From Chloroflexota bacterium (GTDB lineage: Bacteria; Chloroflexota; UBA6077; FW602-bin22): DNA of 64,000 bases. The translations under genes and the position numbers were made by a program. The stretch spans positions 1 to 64,000 of the forward strand of contig SCUE01000035.1 of NCBI GenBank assembly GCA_004297775.1, read 5' to 3'. Positions 35,051 to 43,133 of the stretch are shown in pieces. The notes under the pieces were generated by a model. It did not search any database and was not told the origin of the DNA. It was given only the letters and a program-made list of their open reading frames with translations. Within the stretch, counting starts at the first letter, position 1; each line of letters starts with the position of its first letter.

Positions 35051-37876
35051 ATGTCCGTGCATTCGTCCGCGCTCCGTCTTCAGCCGATCGGTTCGGCGCT
35101 TCGCGCCAATGTCGTGCGCGGCGATGTCGTGTTCGTACACGGGTTCGGCGGCGATCCACGCGAAACCTGGCGGGCCAATGGCGCGTCGTCCGCGTGGCCG
35201 GAATGGCTTGCCGATGCCCGGCGCGATCTGGCGTTCCATACGCTGACGTGGCCGGTGGCGGGCAATGACTGGCTGAGTGTGACCGATGCGCTCACGACAC
35301 TCGCGAGCGCAGCCGCTGCTTATCTGTGCGCCAATGGATTGGGTGGTCGCCCCGTCTGCTTCGTTACGCACAGCATGGGCGGACTGCTCGTGAAGCAGAT
35401 GCTCCGGGACCCGAGTCCGGCCGCACAGGCGATCGCCGAGCGCACTCGTGGCGTCGTCTTCGTCGCGACGCCGCATCTCGGATCGGGGTTCGCCAACGTG
35501 ATTCGGCGAATACCGATCCTTTCGAGTGCCATCGCTCTGGTCGAACTCGAAAGAGATCGACAGAGCCTCAGTGCGCTGAATGATTGGTACCGGACCTGGG
35601 TGGCCGATGGCTCCTGTCTTCATCTCGTCTATCACGAAGCGCGAAGAACCCGGAAATGGCTGCTGCCGTGGCCCTCCATCCTGGTGGTGCCCCGGGAGTC
35701 AGCTGATCCCGGAATCGCCAAGGTCATCGCAACATCGATCGACGCGGACCACATAGAGATCGTGAAGCCGGCCGACCCAGAACACCGATTGGTCAAGGAG
35801 GTACGCATCCTGCTCGACAGCGTGCTTCCGAGCTTGAGCGCGGAGCCGCAAGCCGCGGCGGCAGAGTCAGCGGAATCGCTTCTTCCCAGTCTCCCACTGG
35901 ATGTTGTTCCGGCCCCTGGCCAACTCCCGCCCGGGTCTCAATTCGCGCTTCGTGGGCTGCATCCCAATCCGCTATTCGTGGGCCGCGATGATGACTTGCG
36001 CGTTCTGGCCAGGAATATGAACCAGGGGCGTTCGATCGTGGTGACGACCGGCATCGGTGGCGTCGGCAAGACGCAGCTCGCAATCGAGTTCGCCTTCCGA
36101 TACGGGCAGTTCTTTCCCGGCGGCGTTTTCTGGATCTCGATGGAGCGTGCCGACGCCATCGCCAGTCAGGTCGCCGCGTGCGGTGGTCCGGGCGCGATGG
36201 AACTGCGACCTGACTTCGGCGATCTGAAACAGGACGACCAGGTGAGTCTAGTGCGGGCGGCGTGGAATGATCGGACGCCGCGCCTGGTCGTCTTCGACAA
36301 CTGCGAGGAGGAGTCCCTGCTGCGCGAATGGTGGCCGGCTCCAGGTGGCGGATGCCGCGTCCTCGTCACGAGTCGACGGCCCGCGTGGGATCCAACGTTG
36401 GGCGTGACGCCATACGCGCTCGACATCCTTGCGCCTGAAGCGAGCGTGGCGCTCCTGCGCGGATTCCGGCCGGATCTCGCGTCTGACGATCCAGATCTGG
36501 CCGCGATCGCGACGGAACTGGATCATCTGCCGCTCGCCCTCCATCTGGCCGGGAGTTACCTCCGCGACCGCCAGTACGACATGAGTCCGGCACAGGTTCT
36601 GAGGGAACTGCGGCAGCCCCAGATGATGGAGCATCCGGCGCTCGCGCGGTCTGGCAAGACGCCGACCGGTCGCGAAGCGCACGTCTGGCGGACGTTCGCG
36701 CTCGGATTCGATCGACTGAATAGCGCGGATCAGATCGACGTCGATGCGAAAGCGCTACTGGCGCGCGCAGCCTGCTTGGCGCCGGGCGAGCTGATTCCAC
36801 GGGAGTTGCTCGTCGTTAGTCTTGTCGGCGAGGGTCCTGACGCGGTGGATCGGAGTCGCGCTGAAGACGCGGCCCGCCGGCTGGTCGATCTGGGGCAGAT
36901 GGAAGGAGGCGGTGGCGGCGGGTTCCGACTGCATCGCCTGCTCGCCGCGTTCGCGCGGTCCGTGGCGGACGATGCGAGTGCGCGCCCGGCAGTCGATAGG
37001 GCGGTGCTGGGGATGGCGCGGGAGTTGAACGCGACCGGAGACCCGAGGCGCGCTGAATCGATCTTGCCGCACCTGCGTTTCGTGACCGACGCGGCATTGG
37101 CGCGGGATGACGTGTCGGCAGGCGACCTGTGCGGCAGTCTGGACTACTTGCTTGACGCCCGAGGAGACTACGCGGGCGCGAGGCTCTACTCGGAACGCGC
37201 CCTGGCGATCCGCGAGAAGGCGCTCGGGCCGGAGCATCCCGACACGGCGACGAGCCTGAACAACCTCGCCCTTCTCCTCCAGGCACAGGGCGACTTCGCG
37301 GCCGCGCGGCCGCTCTACGAACGCGCCCTGGCGATCAACGAGAAGGTGCTCGGGCCGGAGCATCCCGACACCGCGACGAGCCTGAACAACCTCGCTGGCC
37401 TGCTCCGGGCACAGGGCGACTTCGCGGCCGCGCGGCCGCTCTACGAACGCGCCCTGGCGATCCGCGAGAAGGCGCTCGGGCCGGAGCATCCTGACACCGC
37501 GACGAGCCTGAACAACCTCGCCCTTCTCCTCCGGGCACAGGGCGACTTCGCGGCCGCGCGGCCGCTCCTCGAACGGGCGATCACCGTCTTGGACCGGATC
37601 GACGCGAGATCATCTGGACTGGCGGTCAGCCTTTTCGGCCTCGCGTTAATCGTGCGGGCGGAGGGCGATCTGGCACGAGCTTCCTCGTTGCTCGAACGAG
37701 CGATCGAGATCGATGAGGCCGCCTACGGCCCCGATCATCTCGAGGTCGCGACCGACCTCGAGGCACTCGCGCCGATCGTCGAGGAACTCGGCGATCGCGC
37801 GAGGGCTCAGAAGCTTCGTGAACGCGCCGCGCGCATCCGCGCGCGCTCAGCCGGATCGAAAGAAGGCGGCGAATAG
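35051..37876 (+). CDS. alpha/beta-hydrolase-NB-ARC-TPR STAND protein
   Basis: A 941-residue three-part protein. Residues 20-250 are a PGAP1/lipase-like hydrolase with VHGFGGDP, the nucleophile elbow THSMGG (Ser108) and the catalytic-His segment DHIEIVKP. Residues about 300-650 are an NB-ARC ATPase: Walker A GIGGVGKT (334-341), Walker B VVFDNCE, sensor VTSRR and LDHLPLAL. Residues about 690-920 are kinesin-light-chain-type TPR repeats. This is the plan of NLR-like sensors, with the TPRs sensing a ligand and the ATPase switching on the effector. GGAAGG touches the ATG, so GTG 35057 may be the true start. A defence role is inferred only. Confidence 0.88.
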   Translation: MSVHSSALRLQPIGSALRANVVRGDVVFVHGFGGDPRETWRANGASSAWPEWLADARRDLAFHTLTWPVAGNDWLSVTDALTTLASAAAAYLCANGLGGRPVCFVTHSMGGLLVKQMLRDPSPAAQAIAERTRGVVFVATPHLGSGFANVIRRIPILSSAIALVELERDRQSLSALNDWYRTWVADGSCLHLVYHEARRTRKWLLPWPSILVVPRESADPGIAKVIATSIDADHIEIVKPADPEHRLVKEVRILLDSVLPSLSAEPQAAAAESAESLLPSLPLDVVPAPGQLPPGSQFALRGLHPNPLFVGRDDDLRVLARNMNQGRSIVVTTGIGGVGKTQLAIEFAFRYGQFFPGGVFWISMERADAIASQVAACGGPGAMELRPDFGDLKQDDQVSLVRAAWNDRTPRLVVFDNCEEESLLREWWPAPGGGCRVLVTSRRPAWDPTLGVTPYALDILAPEASVALLRGFRPDLASDDPDLAAIATELDHLPLALHLAGSYLRDRQYDMSPAQVLRELRQPQMMEHPALARSGKTPTGREAHVWRTFALGFDRLNSADQIDVDAKALLARAACLAPGELIPRELLVVSLVGEGPDAVDRSRAEDAARRLVDLGQMEGGGGGGFRLHRLLAAFARSVADDASARPAVDRAVLGMARELNATGDPRRAESILPHLRFVTDAALARDDVSAGDLCGSLDYLLDARGDYAGARLYSERALAIREKALGPEHPDTATSLNNLALLLQAQGDFAAARPLYERALAINEKVLGPEHPDTATSLNNLAGLLRAQGDFAAARPLYERALAIREKALGPEHPDTATSLNNLALLLRAQGDFAAARPLLERAITVLDRIDARSSGLAVSLFGLALIVRAEGDLARASSLLERAIEIDEAAYGPDHLEVATDLEALAPIVEELGDRARAQKLRERAARIRARSAGSKEGGE
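37193..37570 (+). repeat. three 126-bp tandem repeats encoding TPR units
   Basis: Three copies starting at 37193, 37319 and 37445, each 126 bp (42 codons), differ at only a handful of positions. A fourth, diverged unit begins at 37571. Each encodes a unit containing LGPEHPDTATSLNNLA. The near-identity at DNA level implies recent duplication or gene conversion, and unequal recombination could change copy number. Confidence 0.9.
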
Positions 37877-37923
37877 TCCGGCACGTGGGTGCGGAGTGAT
37901 CCGTTTCCACGTGCCATCGCAGA

Positions 37924-39795
37924 CTACGCCCGCGCCGCGGCCAGATCTCTGGCCAGGAAGCCCATGTTCAACTCGCCGAGGCGCTTCGCGTCCGGCCTGG
38001 CCGACTGGGCGTCCCAGTGCATCCGGTTCAGGTAGTCGAGATTCTGGGCCTGGGTGTCGATCGTGACGCCGCGGTTGTTGCCCTCGGTCAGCGGCGGGTT
38101 GCCGACGACGACCTGTGGAATCCTGATCTCGAGCGGATTGATGCCCTCGCGCAGGTTGAAGGCGTGGCGGATGTTCGCGACCCGCTCGCCGGCTTCCAGC
38201 ATCTTTTCGAGCGTCCACGCCTCGCCGGTCACGGCGCTCAGGAACGCCGGCCACGTCTCGATCGGATAGGACAGGTAGCCGAAGAGGCAGACGCCGACCG
38301 AGTTCACGAAGTGCACCGCGCAGACGAGCTTCTTGACGTACTCGCCCTTGCCGCCGTAGTCGAACTTGTCCGGCACGTCCGTCATGTCCGGCCACGGGTT
38401 CAGCTCGCCGCCCTGGGTGTGGCGGCCCGGCGTCGCGTCGAGCTGGTAGGTCGTCGCCAATCCCGGCACGAAGCGCGGGTCGTGCATCGGCAGTTCCTGC
38501 CCGCCGACGTGAATCGCGCAGGCCTCGCTGCCACGCCCGATCCTCTCGGCGGCGCGCTTGACGCCGTCGGCCAGGGTGTCGCCGAACCCCTCGCGCTTAC
38601 CGATCTTGTGAAGCATCGCGATGATCGCCTCGTGGTTGCCCCATGTCAGATCGACGCCATCGAGGTCGGCCTTCGTGAGAATCCCGCGGCTGTAGCAGTC
38701 CATCGCGAACGAGATCGCGCCAGCGGCTGAGATAGTGTCCAGGCCGTACCGGTTGCACAGCTCGTTCGCCAGGATCGTGCTGGCGTAGTTGTCGTTCAGC
38801 ATCATCGTGCCGAACGCGCAGGCGGTCTCGTACTCGGCCTTGTGGTGTTTTACGCCGACGTACTGGGCATCCTTGCCGCCGTTGTCGCTCTTGACCGACA
38901 TGTGGCCGCCGCACGCCATCGTGCACTTCCAGCAGCCGTACTTCTTGTCCTGGTAGGCCGCCTTGAGCGTGTCCTTGTCGAACGACGTCTTGCCTTGCGG
39001 GAAGTCGGTCGTCGCGGCGCCGAACCAGTTCTTGACCGGCGAGTCGCCGCTCCAGGACGAGTCGCCGGTGATGCCGGTCGTGCCGAAGTCGACGAACACC
39101 GGGTACGCGCCGGTATGCTTCTTCATATAGGAGCGGCGTAGCCCCTCCGCCTTCGGCAGATCGGCAACCTCGACTTTCTTCGTGCCCTTGATCGCGATCG
39201 CCTTCAGGTTCTTCGACCCCATCACGGCGCCGACGCCGGAGCGACCCCAGGCGCGGCCTTCGTCGTTCATCACGCAGGCGATCAGGCTGAGGTTCTCGCC
39301 CGATTGCCCGATCACGGCGACCTCGGTGCCGCGTCCGTGGCGGGCCTGGAGGGCGTGCTCGGCTTCGTTGGCATCCTGACCCCAGAGGTCCGAGGCGTCA
39401 CGCAGCTCGACGTGGTCGTTCTCGACCCAGAGATAGGTCGGTCTGGCGGCCTTGCCGACGAAGAAGACCGCGTCGTGGCCGGTGAAGCGAAAGTGCGCGC
39501 CGAACGTGCCGCCGCAGTTCGCGTCTCCCCAGCCGCCGGTCAGCGGCGACTTGCAGACGATGACCGATCGGTTGCCCTCGATCGAGGGCGATCCGGTCAA
39601 GGGGCCGGTCAGAAATCCGAGGACATTGTCCGGTCCGAGCGGATCGACGCCCGGCTTCATGCGGTCGTAGAGGATGCGGGCGCCGAGGCCGTAACCGCCG
39701 ACGTACTCGCGCGCCATCGTCGGATCGAACGTCTCGACTTTGATTGTCCCCTTGGTGAGGTCAACCCAGAGGTACTTGCTCATGTAGCCGGTCAT
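37924..39795 (-). CDS. aldehyde ferredoxin oxidoreductase family protein
   Basis: A 623-residue tungstopterin oxidoreductase, the second of the window. It has KYLWVDLTKGTIKVE at the start, the pterin-binding GRSGVGAVMGSKNLK at about 184-198, [4Fe-4S] cysteines 288, 291 and 295 (CWKCTMAC), and the fourth cysteine in NSVGVCLFGY. AGGAG lies 6 nt before the ATG at 39795. It lacks its own MoaD gene and is transcribed opposite to the first AOR. A relic of its 3' end lies at 34451-34561. Confidence 0.93.
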   Translation of the reverse strand: MTGYMSKYLWVDLTKGTIKVETFDPTMAREYVGGYGLGARILYDRMKPGVDPLGPDNVLGFLTGPLTGSPSIEGNRSVIVCKSPLTGGWGDANCGGTFGAHFRFTGHDAVFFVGKAARPTYLWVENDHVELRDASDLWGQDANEAEHALQARHGRGTEVAVIGQSGENLSLIACVMNDEGRAWGRSGVGAVMGSKNLKAIAIKGTKKVEVADLPKAEGLRRSYMKKHTGAYPVFVDFGTTGITGDSSWSGDSPVKNWFGAATTDFPQGKTSFDKDTLKAAYQDKKYGCWKCTMACGGHMSVKSDNGGKDAQYVGVKHHKAEYETACAFGTMMLNDNYASTILANELCNRYGLDTISAAGAISFAMDCYSRGILTKADLDGVDLTWGNHEAIIAMLHKIGKREGFGDTLADGVKRAAERIGRGSEACAIHVGGQELPMHDPRFVPGLATTYQLDATPGRHTQGGELNPWPDMTDVPDKFDYGGKGEYVKKLVCAVHFVNSVGVCLFGYLSYPIETWPAFLSAVTGEAWTLEKMLEAGERVANIRHAFNLREGINPLEIRIPQVVVGNPPLTEGNNRGVTIDTQAQNLDYLNRMHWDAQSARPDAKRLGELNMGFLARDLAAARA

Positions 39796-39890
39796 GCGAT
39801 TCTCCTATCCCGCGGTCGTGATTGGTACCTGTATACGCTGAATTGGGGCCTTGTGGAGCAACGAGATTGCGACATCGCGACGCGGTCTTT

Positions 39891-41288
39891 CTACGCCGGA
39901 GTGAGACTGAGCGTCCGCTGCCAGTAGTCGCAGACGGTATCGACCTTTCCGATCGAGAGCCCGATGTAGTACCGCTCCGGTTGGTCGAGGACGCGCTGGA
40001 CGCTCGCCGGCAGGCTGCCGAGGAGCGGCCCGGCCTCGGGGTGCTCGGCCGCGACCGCCAGGACCGATCGATTCGAGGCGCGCGCCTCGACCGAGATCGT
40101 CCGCGCGACCTCGTGAGCCTGCCCGACGCCGGCCCGGGCCAGCGCGATGTAGAGCGGCTCGGCGACGATGACGCGCGCGGCGGTGGCCAGATTCGTTTCC
40201 ATGCGCTGGCGGTTCACGTCGGTCGACCGCACGAGATCGTTCATCCGGTCGAGCGCGTCGAGGAAGCCGACGAAGATTTCGGGCACGAACCGCATCGAGG
40301 CGGTGCTGGTCAGGTCGCGCTGGTGCTCCGAGATCTGGTTGCTCAGGACCGAGACCATCCGCGGCGCGAACTCTTTCCACATGCTCTTGACGTGCTCGAA
40401 GTTCCACGGGTTCTGCTTGTGCGGCATCGTCGATGAGCCGACCTGCGTGGCGGTGAATCGCTCCTTCACCTCGCCGATCTCGGTGCGCTGCAGGTGGCGC
40501 ATGTCATCAGCGAAGTTCGCCAGGACGCCGAAGCAGGACAGGACGGCGTAGACGAGGTCGGCCATTGGCTCGGGCGGCAGGATCTGGGTCGAGATGCGCG
40601 CCGGCTCGATCGCGAGGTCGGCCAGAACCGCGCGCTCGAGCTCGATCGGATCGTCGACGATCAGCGTCATCGCGTTGTAAGCGCCGACCGCGCCGGACAG
40701 CAGGCCGCGCTGGCTGTCGGCGGCGCGCTCGATTTCCTGGACACGGCCACCGACGCGCTCGACGTACTGCGCGATCGCGAAGCCGAACGTAATGGGCACG
40801 GCGTGCTGGCCGTGGGTCCGGCCGATCTGCGGCGTGGCGCGATGCTCGCGCGCCAGGGCGATCAGTCCCTCGACGAGGCGGCGCAGGTCGGGCAGCAGGA
40901 TCGCGCGCGTGAAGTCACGCAGTCGCAGCGACGTGGCGGTATCCCAGATGTCGGACGACGTCGCGCCCAGGTGGATGAATGGCTTTGCCTCGTCGCTGAC
41001 CTTGCGGGCGATGCAATTGACGAGTGCGCGGACGTTATGGGAGGTCTTCTGTTCCTCTTCGTGAACCTCATCGAACGTGACTCGATCGCAGGCGCGGGCG
41101 ATCTCCTCGGCCAGATGAGGCGCGCACTTGCCGACGCGGGCGAGGCCGCGCGCGAGCGCGGCCTCGATTCGCAGGAAGTACCGAAGGTTCGCCGCTTCCG
41201 AGAGGAAGGGCTGAACCTTCGGAAACAGCCGCTCGTTCGGCCCGTAGTACCGATAGTCGAGCGGACTGACCGCGTCAGCCCAGTTCAG
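39891..41288 (-). CDS. fumarate lyase-superfamily enzyme, PurB-like, CTG start
   Basis: A 465-residue lyase of the adenylosuccinate lyase/fumarase superfamily. The signature GSSTMPHKQNP contains the catalytic Ser loop. The N-terminal part (NWADAVSPLDYRYYGP, then TSHNVRALVN and HLGATSSDIWDT) is clearly homologous but contains no ATG, GTG or TTG in frame. The frame is closed by TAA two codons before CTG 41286-41288. CTG is therefore taken as the start, with AAAGGA about 11 nt upstream. It overlaps the 3' end of the SelW-like gene by 14 nt. PurB cleaves adenylosuccinate, but the true substrate is not certain. Confidence 0.85.
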   Translation of the reverse strand: MNWADAVSPLDYRYYGPNERLFPKVQPFLSEAANLRYFLRIEAALARGLARVGKCAPHLAEEIARACDRVTFDEVHEEEQKTSHNVRALVNCIARKVSDEAKPFIHLGATSSDIWDTATSLRLRDFTRAILLPDLRRLVEGLIALAREHRATPQIGRTHGQHAVPITFGFAIAQYVERVGGRVQEIERAADSQRGLLSGAVGAYNAMTLIVDDPIELERAVLADLAIEPARISTQILPPEPMADLVYAVLSCFGVLANFADDMRHLQRTEIGEVKERFTATQVGSSTMPHKQNPWNFEHVKSMWKEFAPRMVSVLSNQISEHQRDLTSTASMRFVPEIFVGFLDALDRMNDLVRSTDVNRQRMETNLATAARVIVAEPLYIALARAGVGQAHEVARTISVEARASNRSVLAVAAEHPEAGPLLGSLPASVQRVLDQPERYYIGLSIGKVDTVCDYWQRTLSLTPA

Positions 41289-41526
41289 CTTTTACCGCGT
41301 CCTTTACGAGGGATAGATCCGGGTATTGCTTGGTCGCGAGCTTCGACCAGATCTGCTTGCCGTTGACGCTCACCTCGTACGCGCCACCGACGCCGGCGTG
41401 CAGATTCACGTCCGCGATGTTCTCCGGCCACGCCATGATCAATTCGGACGCCATCCAGGCGGCCCTAGGCCAGGTCCTTCAAGGGACGCAGTAGGTAATG
41501 TCGACCGTGACTTTCGTGTCCGACAC
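41275..41526 (-). CDS. SelW/Rdx-family selenoprotein with in-frame TGA
   Basis: An 83-residue redox protein of the SelT/SelW/SelH family. GTG 41526 follows AAGGAG. The start reads VSDTKVTVDITYCVP, then TGA at 41479-41481 (residue 16), then RTWPRAAWMASELIMAWPEN, NLHAGVGGAYEVSVNGKQIW and a TGA stop at 41275. Homology is continuous on both sides of the first TGA. That codon occupies the second position of the CxxC/CxxU redox motif (CVPU), so it is read as selenocysteine. Ordinary gene calling would split or miss it. SECIS folding was not tested, and Sec machinery genes are not in the window. Confidence 0.85.
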
Positions 41527-41647
41527 CTTTCGCTCCTTCACCGCTTGGGAATGGCACGATTGTACGTGAGGGTTCGCGATGGCGCGGCAGACGTGGACGG
41601 GCGCCGGCCGTGGGGCAGGCAAATCCTGCCCGGCGGACCCGCATTGC

Positions 41648-41848
41648 CTACTTTGCGAGCTGTTTCTCGCCGCGTCGGAGCGTCTTGGCGATCGCGTCGC
41701 AGACGAGTCGGTAGTACACGTCATTCAACTCGTGGTTGTGAACGCCGCGAAACGGAAAATCCGGGTGGGCGAGACACCATTCCCGCACGCGGCTGATGTC
41801 GCCAGTGCGATGCAACGCCATGAACTCGCGTTCATCCGGTGTCAACAC
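41648..41848 (-). CDS. small hypothetical protein
   Basis: A 66-residue soluble protein beginning [17 protein letters not shown] and containing [20 protein letters not shown]. No family is recognised. The composition looks coding, and the frame opposite is poor. The start is GTG 41848, with TACACT 8 nt upstream and no ribosome site, matching the leaderless pattern of other genes here. It diverges from the MoxR gene. Confidence 0.6.
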   Translation of the reverse strand: MLTPDEREFMALHRTGDISRVREWCLAHPDFPFRGVHNHELNDVYYRLVCDAIAKTLRRGEKQLAK

Positions 41849-41856
41849 GCCGCGGA

Positions 41857-41919
41857 AGTGTACCGTCGCCGGCCCGGCCGTCGCCGCGCCTTCCCCGGCT
41901 GCTTACGGCCTGCTACGAT
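41857..41919. promoter_or_regulatory. divergent leaderless promoters
   Basis: On the minus strand TACACT (41857-41862) ends 8 nt before the GTG of the small hypothetical gene. On the plus strand TACGAT (41914-41919) ends 8 nt before the ATG of the MoxR gene. Neither gene has an SD. Confidence 0.5.
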
Positions 41920-41927
41920 GCCGCGGC

Positions 41928-42893
41928 ATGGCCATCGCGACGCCGGCACTCCTGATCGAGCGCGCGATTGACAACGTCGAGCGCGTCATCGTCGGTAAGC
42001 GACACGAGATCGAGTTGATCCTGGCGGCGATGCTGTCGCGGGGCCACGTGCTGATCGAGGACGTTCCCGGTGTCGGTAAGACCGTCTTGGCGCGCGCCCT
42101 GGCGCGCACGGTCGGCGGAACCTTCAAGCGCGCGCAGTTCACGCCGGACGCGCTGCCGAGCGACGTGACCGGCGTGTCGATCTACAACCAGAAGTCTCGC
42201 CAGTTCGAGTTTCGTCCGGGACCGGTCATGGCCAACGTCGTGCTGATCGACGAGATCAATCGCGCGACGCCGAAGACCCAGTCGGCCCTCCTCGAGGTCA
42301 TGGAGGAGCGCCAGGTTTCGGTCGATGGCGTCACCCACCCCGTTCCAATGCCGTTCATCGTTCTGGCAACGCAGAACCCGGTCGAGTACGAAGGCACGTT
42401 TCCGCTGCCCGAGGCACAGCTCGATCGGTTCACGATGCGCGTCAGCCTCGGTTACCCGGATCGGACCGAAGAACTGACGATCCTGGAGCGCGCGGCCCAC
42501 GACGGTGAGGGCCATCCGGTCGGAAACCTGGAAACAGTGCTCTCGATCGGCGAGGTGCGCGCTCTTCAGGCCCACGCGCGAAGCGTGTACGTCGATGGGC
42601 TCATTCGCGAATACATCGTCGCGATCGTGGCCGCGACGCGCTCGTCGCCCGAGATCCGGCTTGGCGCCAGCCCGCGCGGCAGCGTCGCGTTGTTCTACGC
42701 GTGCCAGGCGTGGGCGTTGCTGCGAGGACGCGATTTCGTGACGCCGGACGACGTCAAAGCGCTCGCCGGCGTCGTCCTCGGCCATCGTCTGATCGTCTCG
42801 CCATCGGCGCACGGTCGTGGCCACGCCGGCTCCCGCGCCATCGCGGAAATCCTCGATCACCTGGCGGTGCCCGGTGCGCGTCCCCGCCGCTGA
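41928..42893 (+). CDS. MoxR-family AAA+ ATPase
   Basis: A 321-residue AAA+ chaperone-like ATPase. Walker A is EDVPGVGKT (44-52) and Walker B is [10 protein letters not shown] (104-113). The family-specific segments [13 protein letters not shown] and [22 protein letters not shown] are present. MoxR proteins help assemble metal-dependent or membrane complexes and normally sit beside DUF58 and transglutaminase genes. Those partners lie 11 kb away here (54231-57265). The start is ATG 41928, and the longer frame is not homologous. Confidence 0.93.
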   Translation: MAIATPALLIERAIDNVERVIVGKRHEIELILAAMLSRGHVLIEDVPGVGKTVLARALARTVGGTFKRAQFTPDALPSDVTGVSIYNQKSRQFEFRPGPVMANVVLIDEINRATPKTQSALLEVMEERQVSVDGVTHPVPMPFIVLATQNPVEYEGTFPLPEAQLDRFTMRVSLGYPDRTEELTILERAAHDGEGHPVGNLETVLSIGEVRALQAHARSVYVDGLIREYIVAIVAATRSSPEIRLGASPRGSVALFYACQAWALLRGRDFVTPDDVKALAGVVLGHRLIVSPSAHGRGHAGSRAIAEILDHLAVPGARPRR

Positions 42894-43133
42894 TCCCCGC
42901 GCCGCGGACCCTGCGCGAATCGCCGCTGGCGCCGATACGTCATGGGACGCAAAAGTACCTAGCACATTGGTACCAGGATTAGGTACCGAGATTGGGACAG
43001 TACGGTACAGGCACGGATAGGCGTTTCTCGCCCGTTCGATGACGATTTGTTCGCGATTGATATGAATTTGCAACCTGGCTTCGAACGAGGCGCACTTAGC
43101 CTCAAGGCGCGAATCCCGGCGGGAGAGAGTGCC
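42894..43133 (+). promoter_or_regulatory. 240-bp leader with repeated GTACC boxes
   Basis: The gap before the subtilase gene contains GTACC at 42955, 42970 and 42983 and its inverse GGTAC at 43004; two of the boxes are full GGTACC palindromes 13 nt apart. The block is AT-richer than its surroundings. It looks like a set of binding sites or a structured leader for the protease gene. No -10/-35 pair stands out. Confidence 0.4.

Noticed and set aside
42905-43000. Possible cyclic-di-GMP-I riboswitch before the subtilase gene, suggested by GGGACGCAAA at 42944-42953
   Set aside because: The motif matches only the 3' strand of the conserved P2 stem. The upstream 40 nt contain no GCAAACC-type partner strand, and the P3 side does not fit. 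A covariance-model search would settle it.
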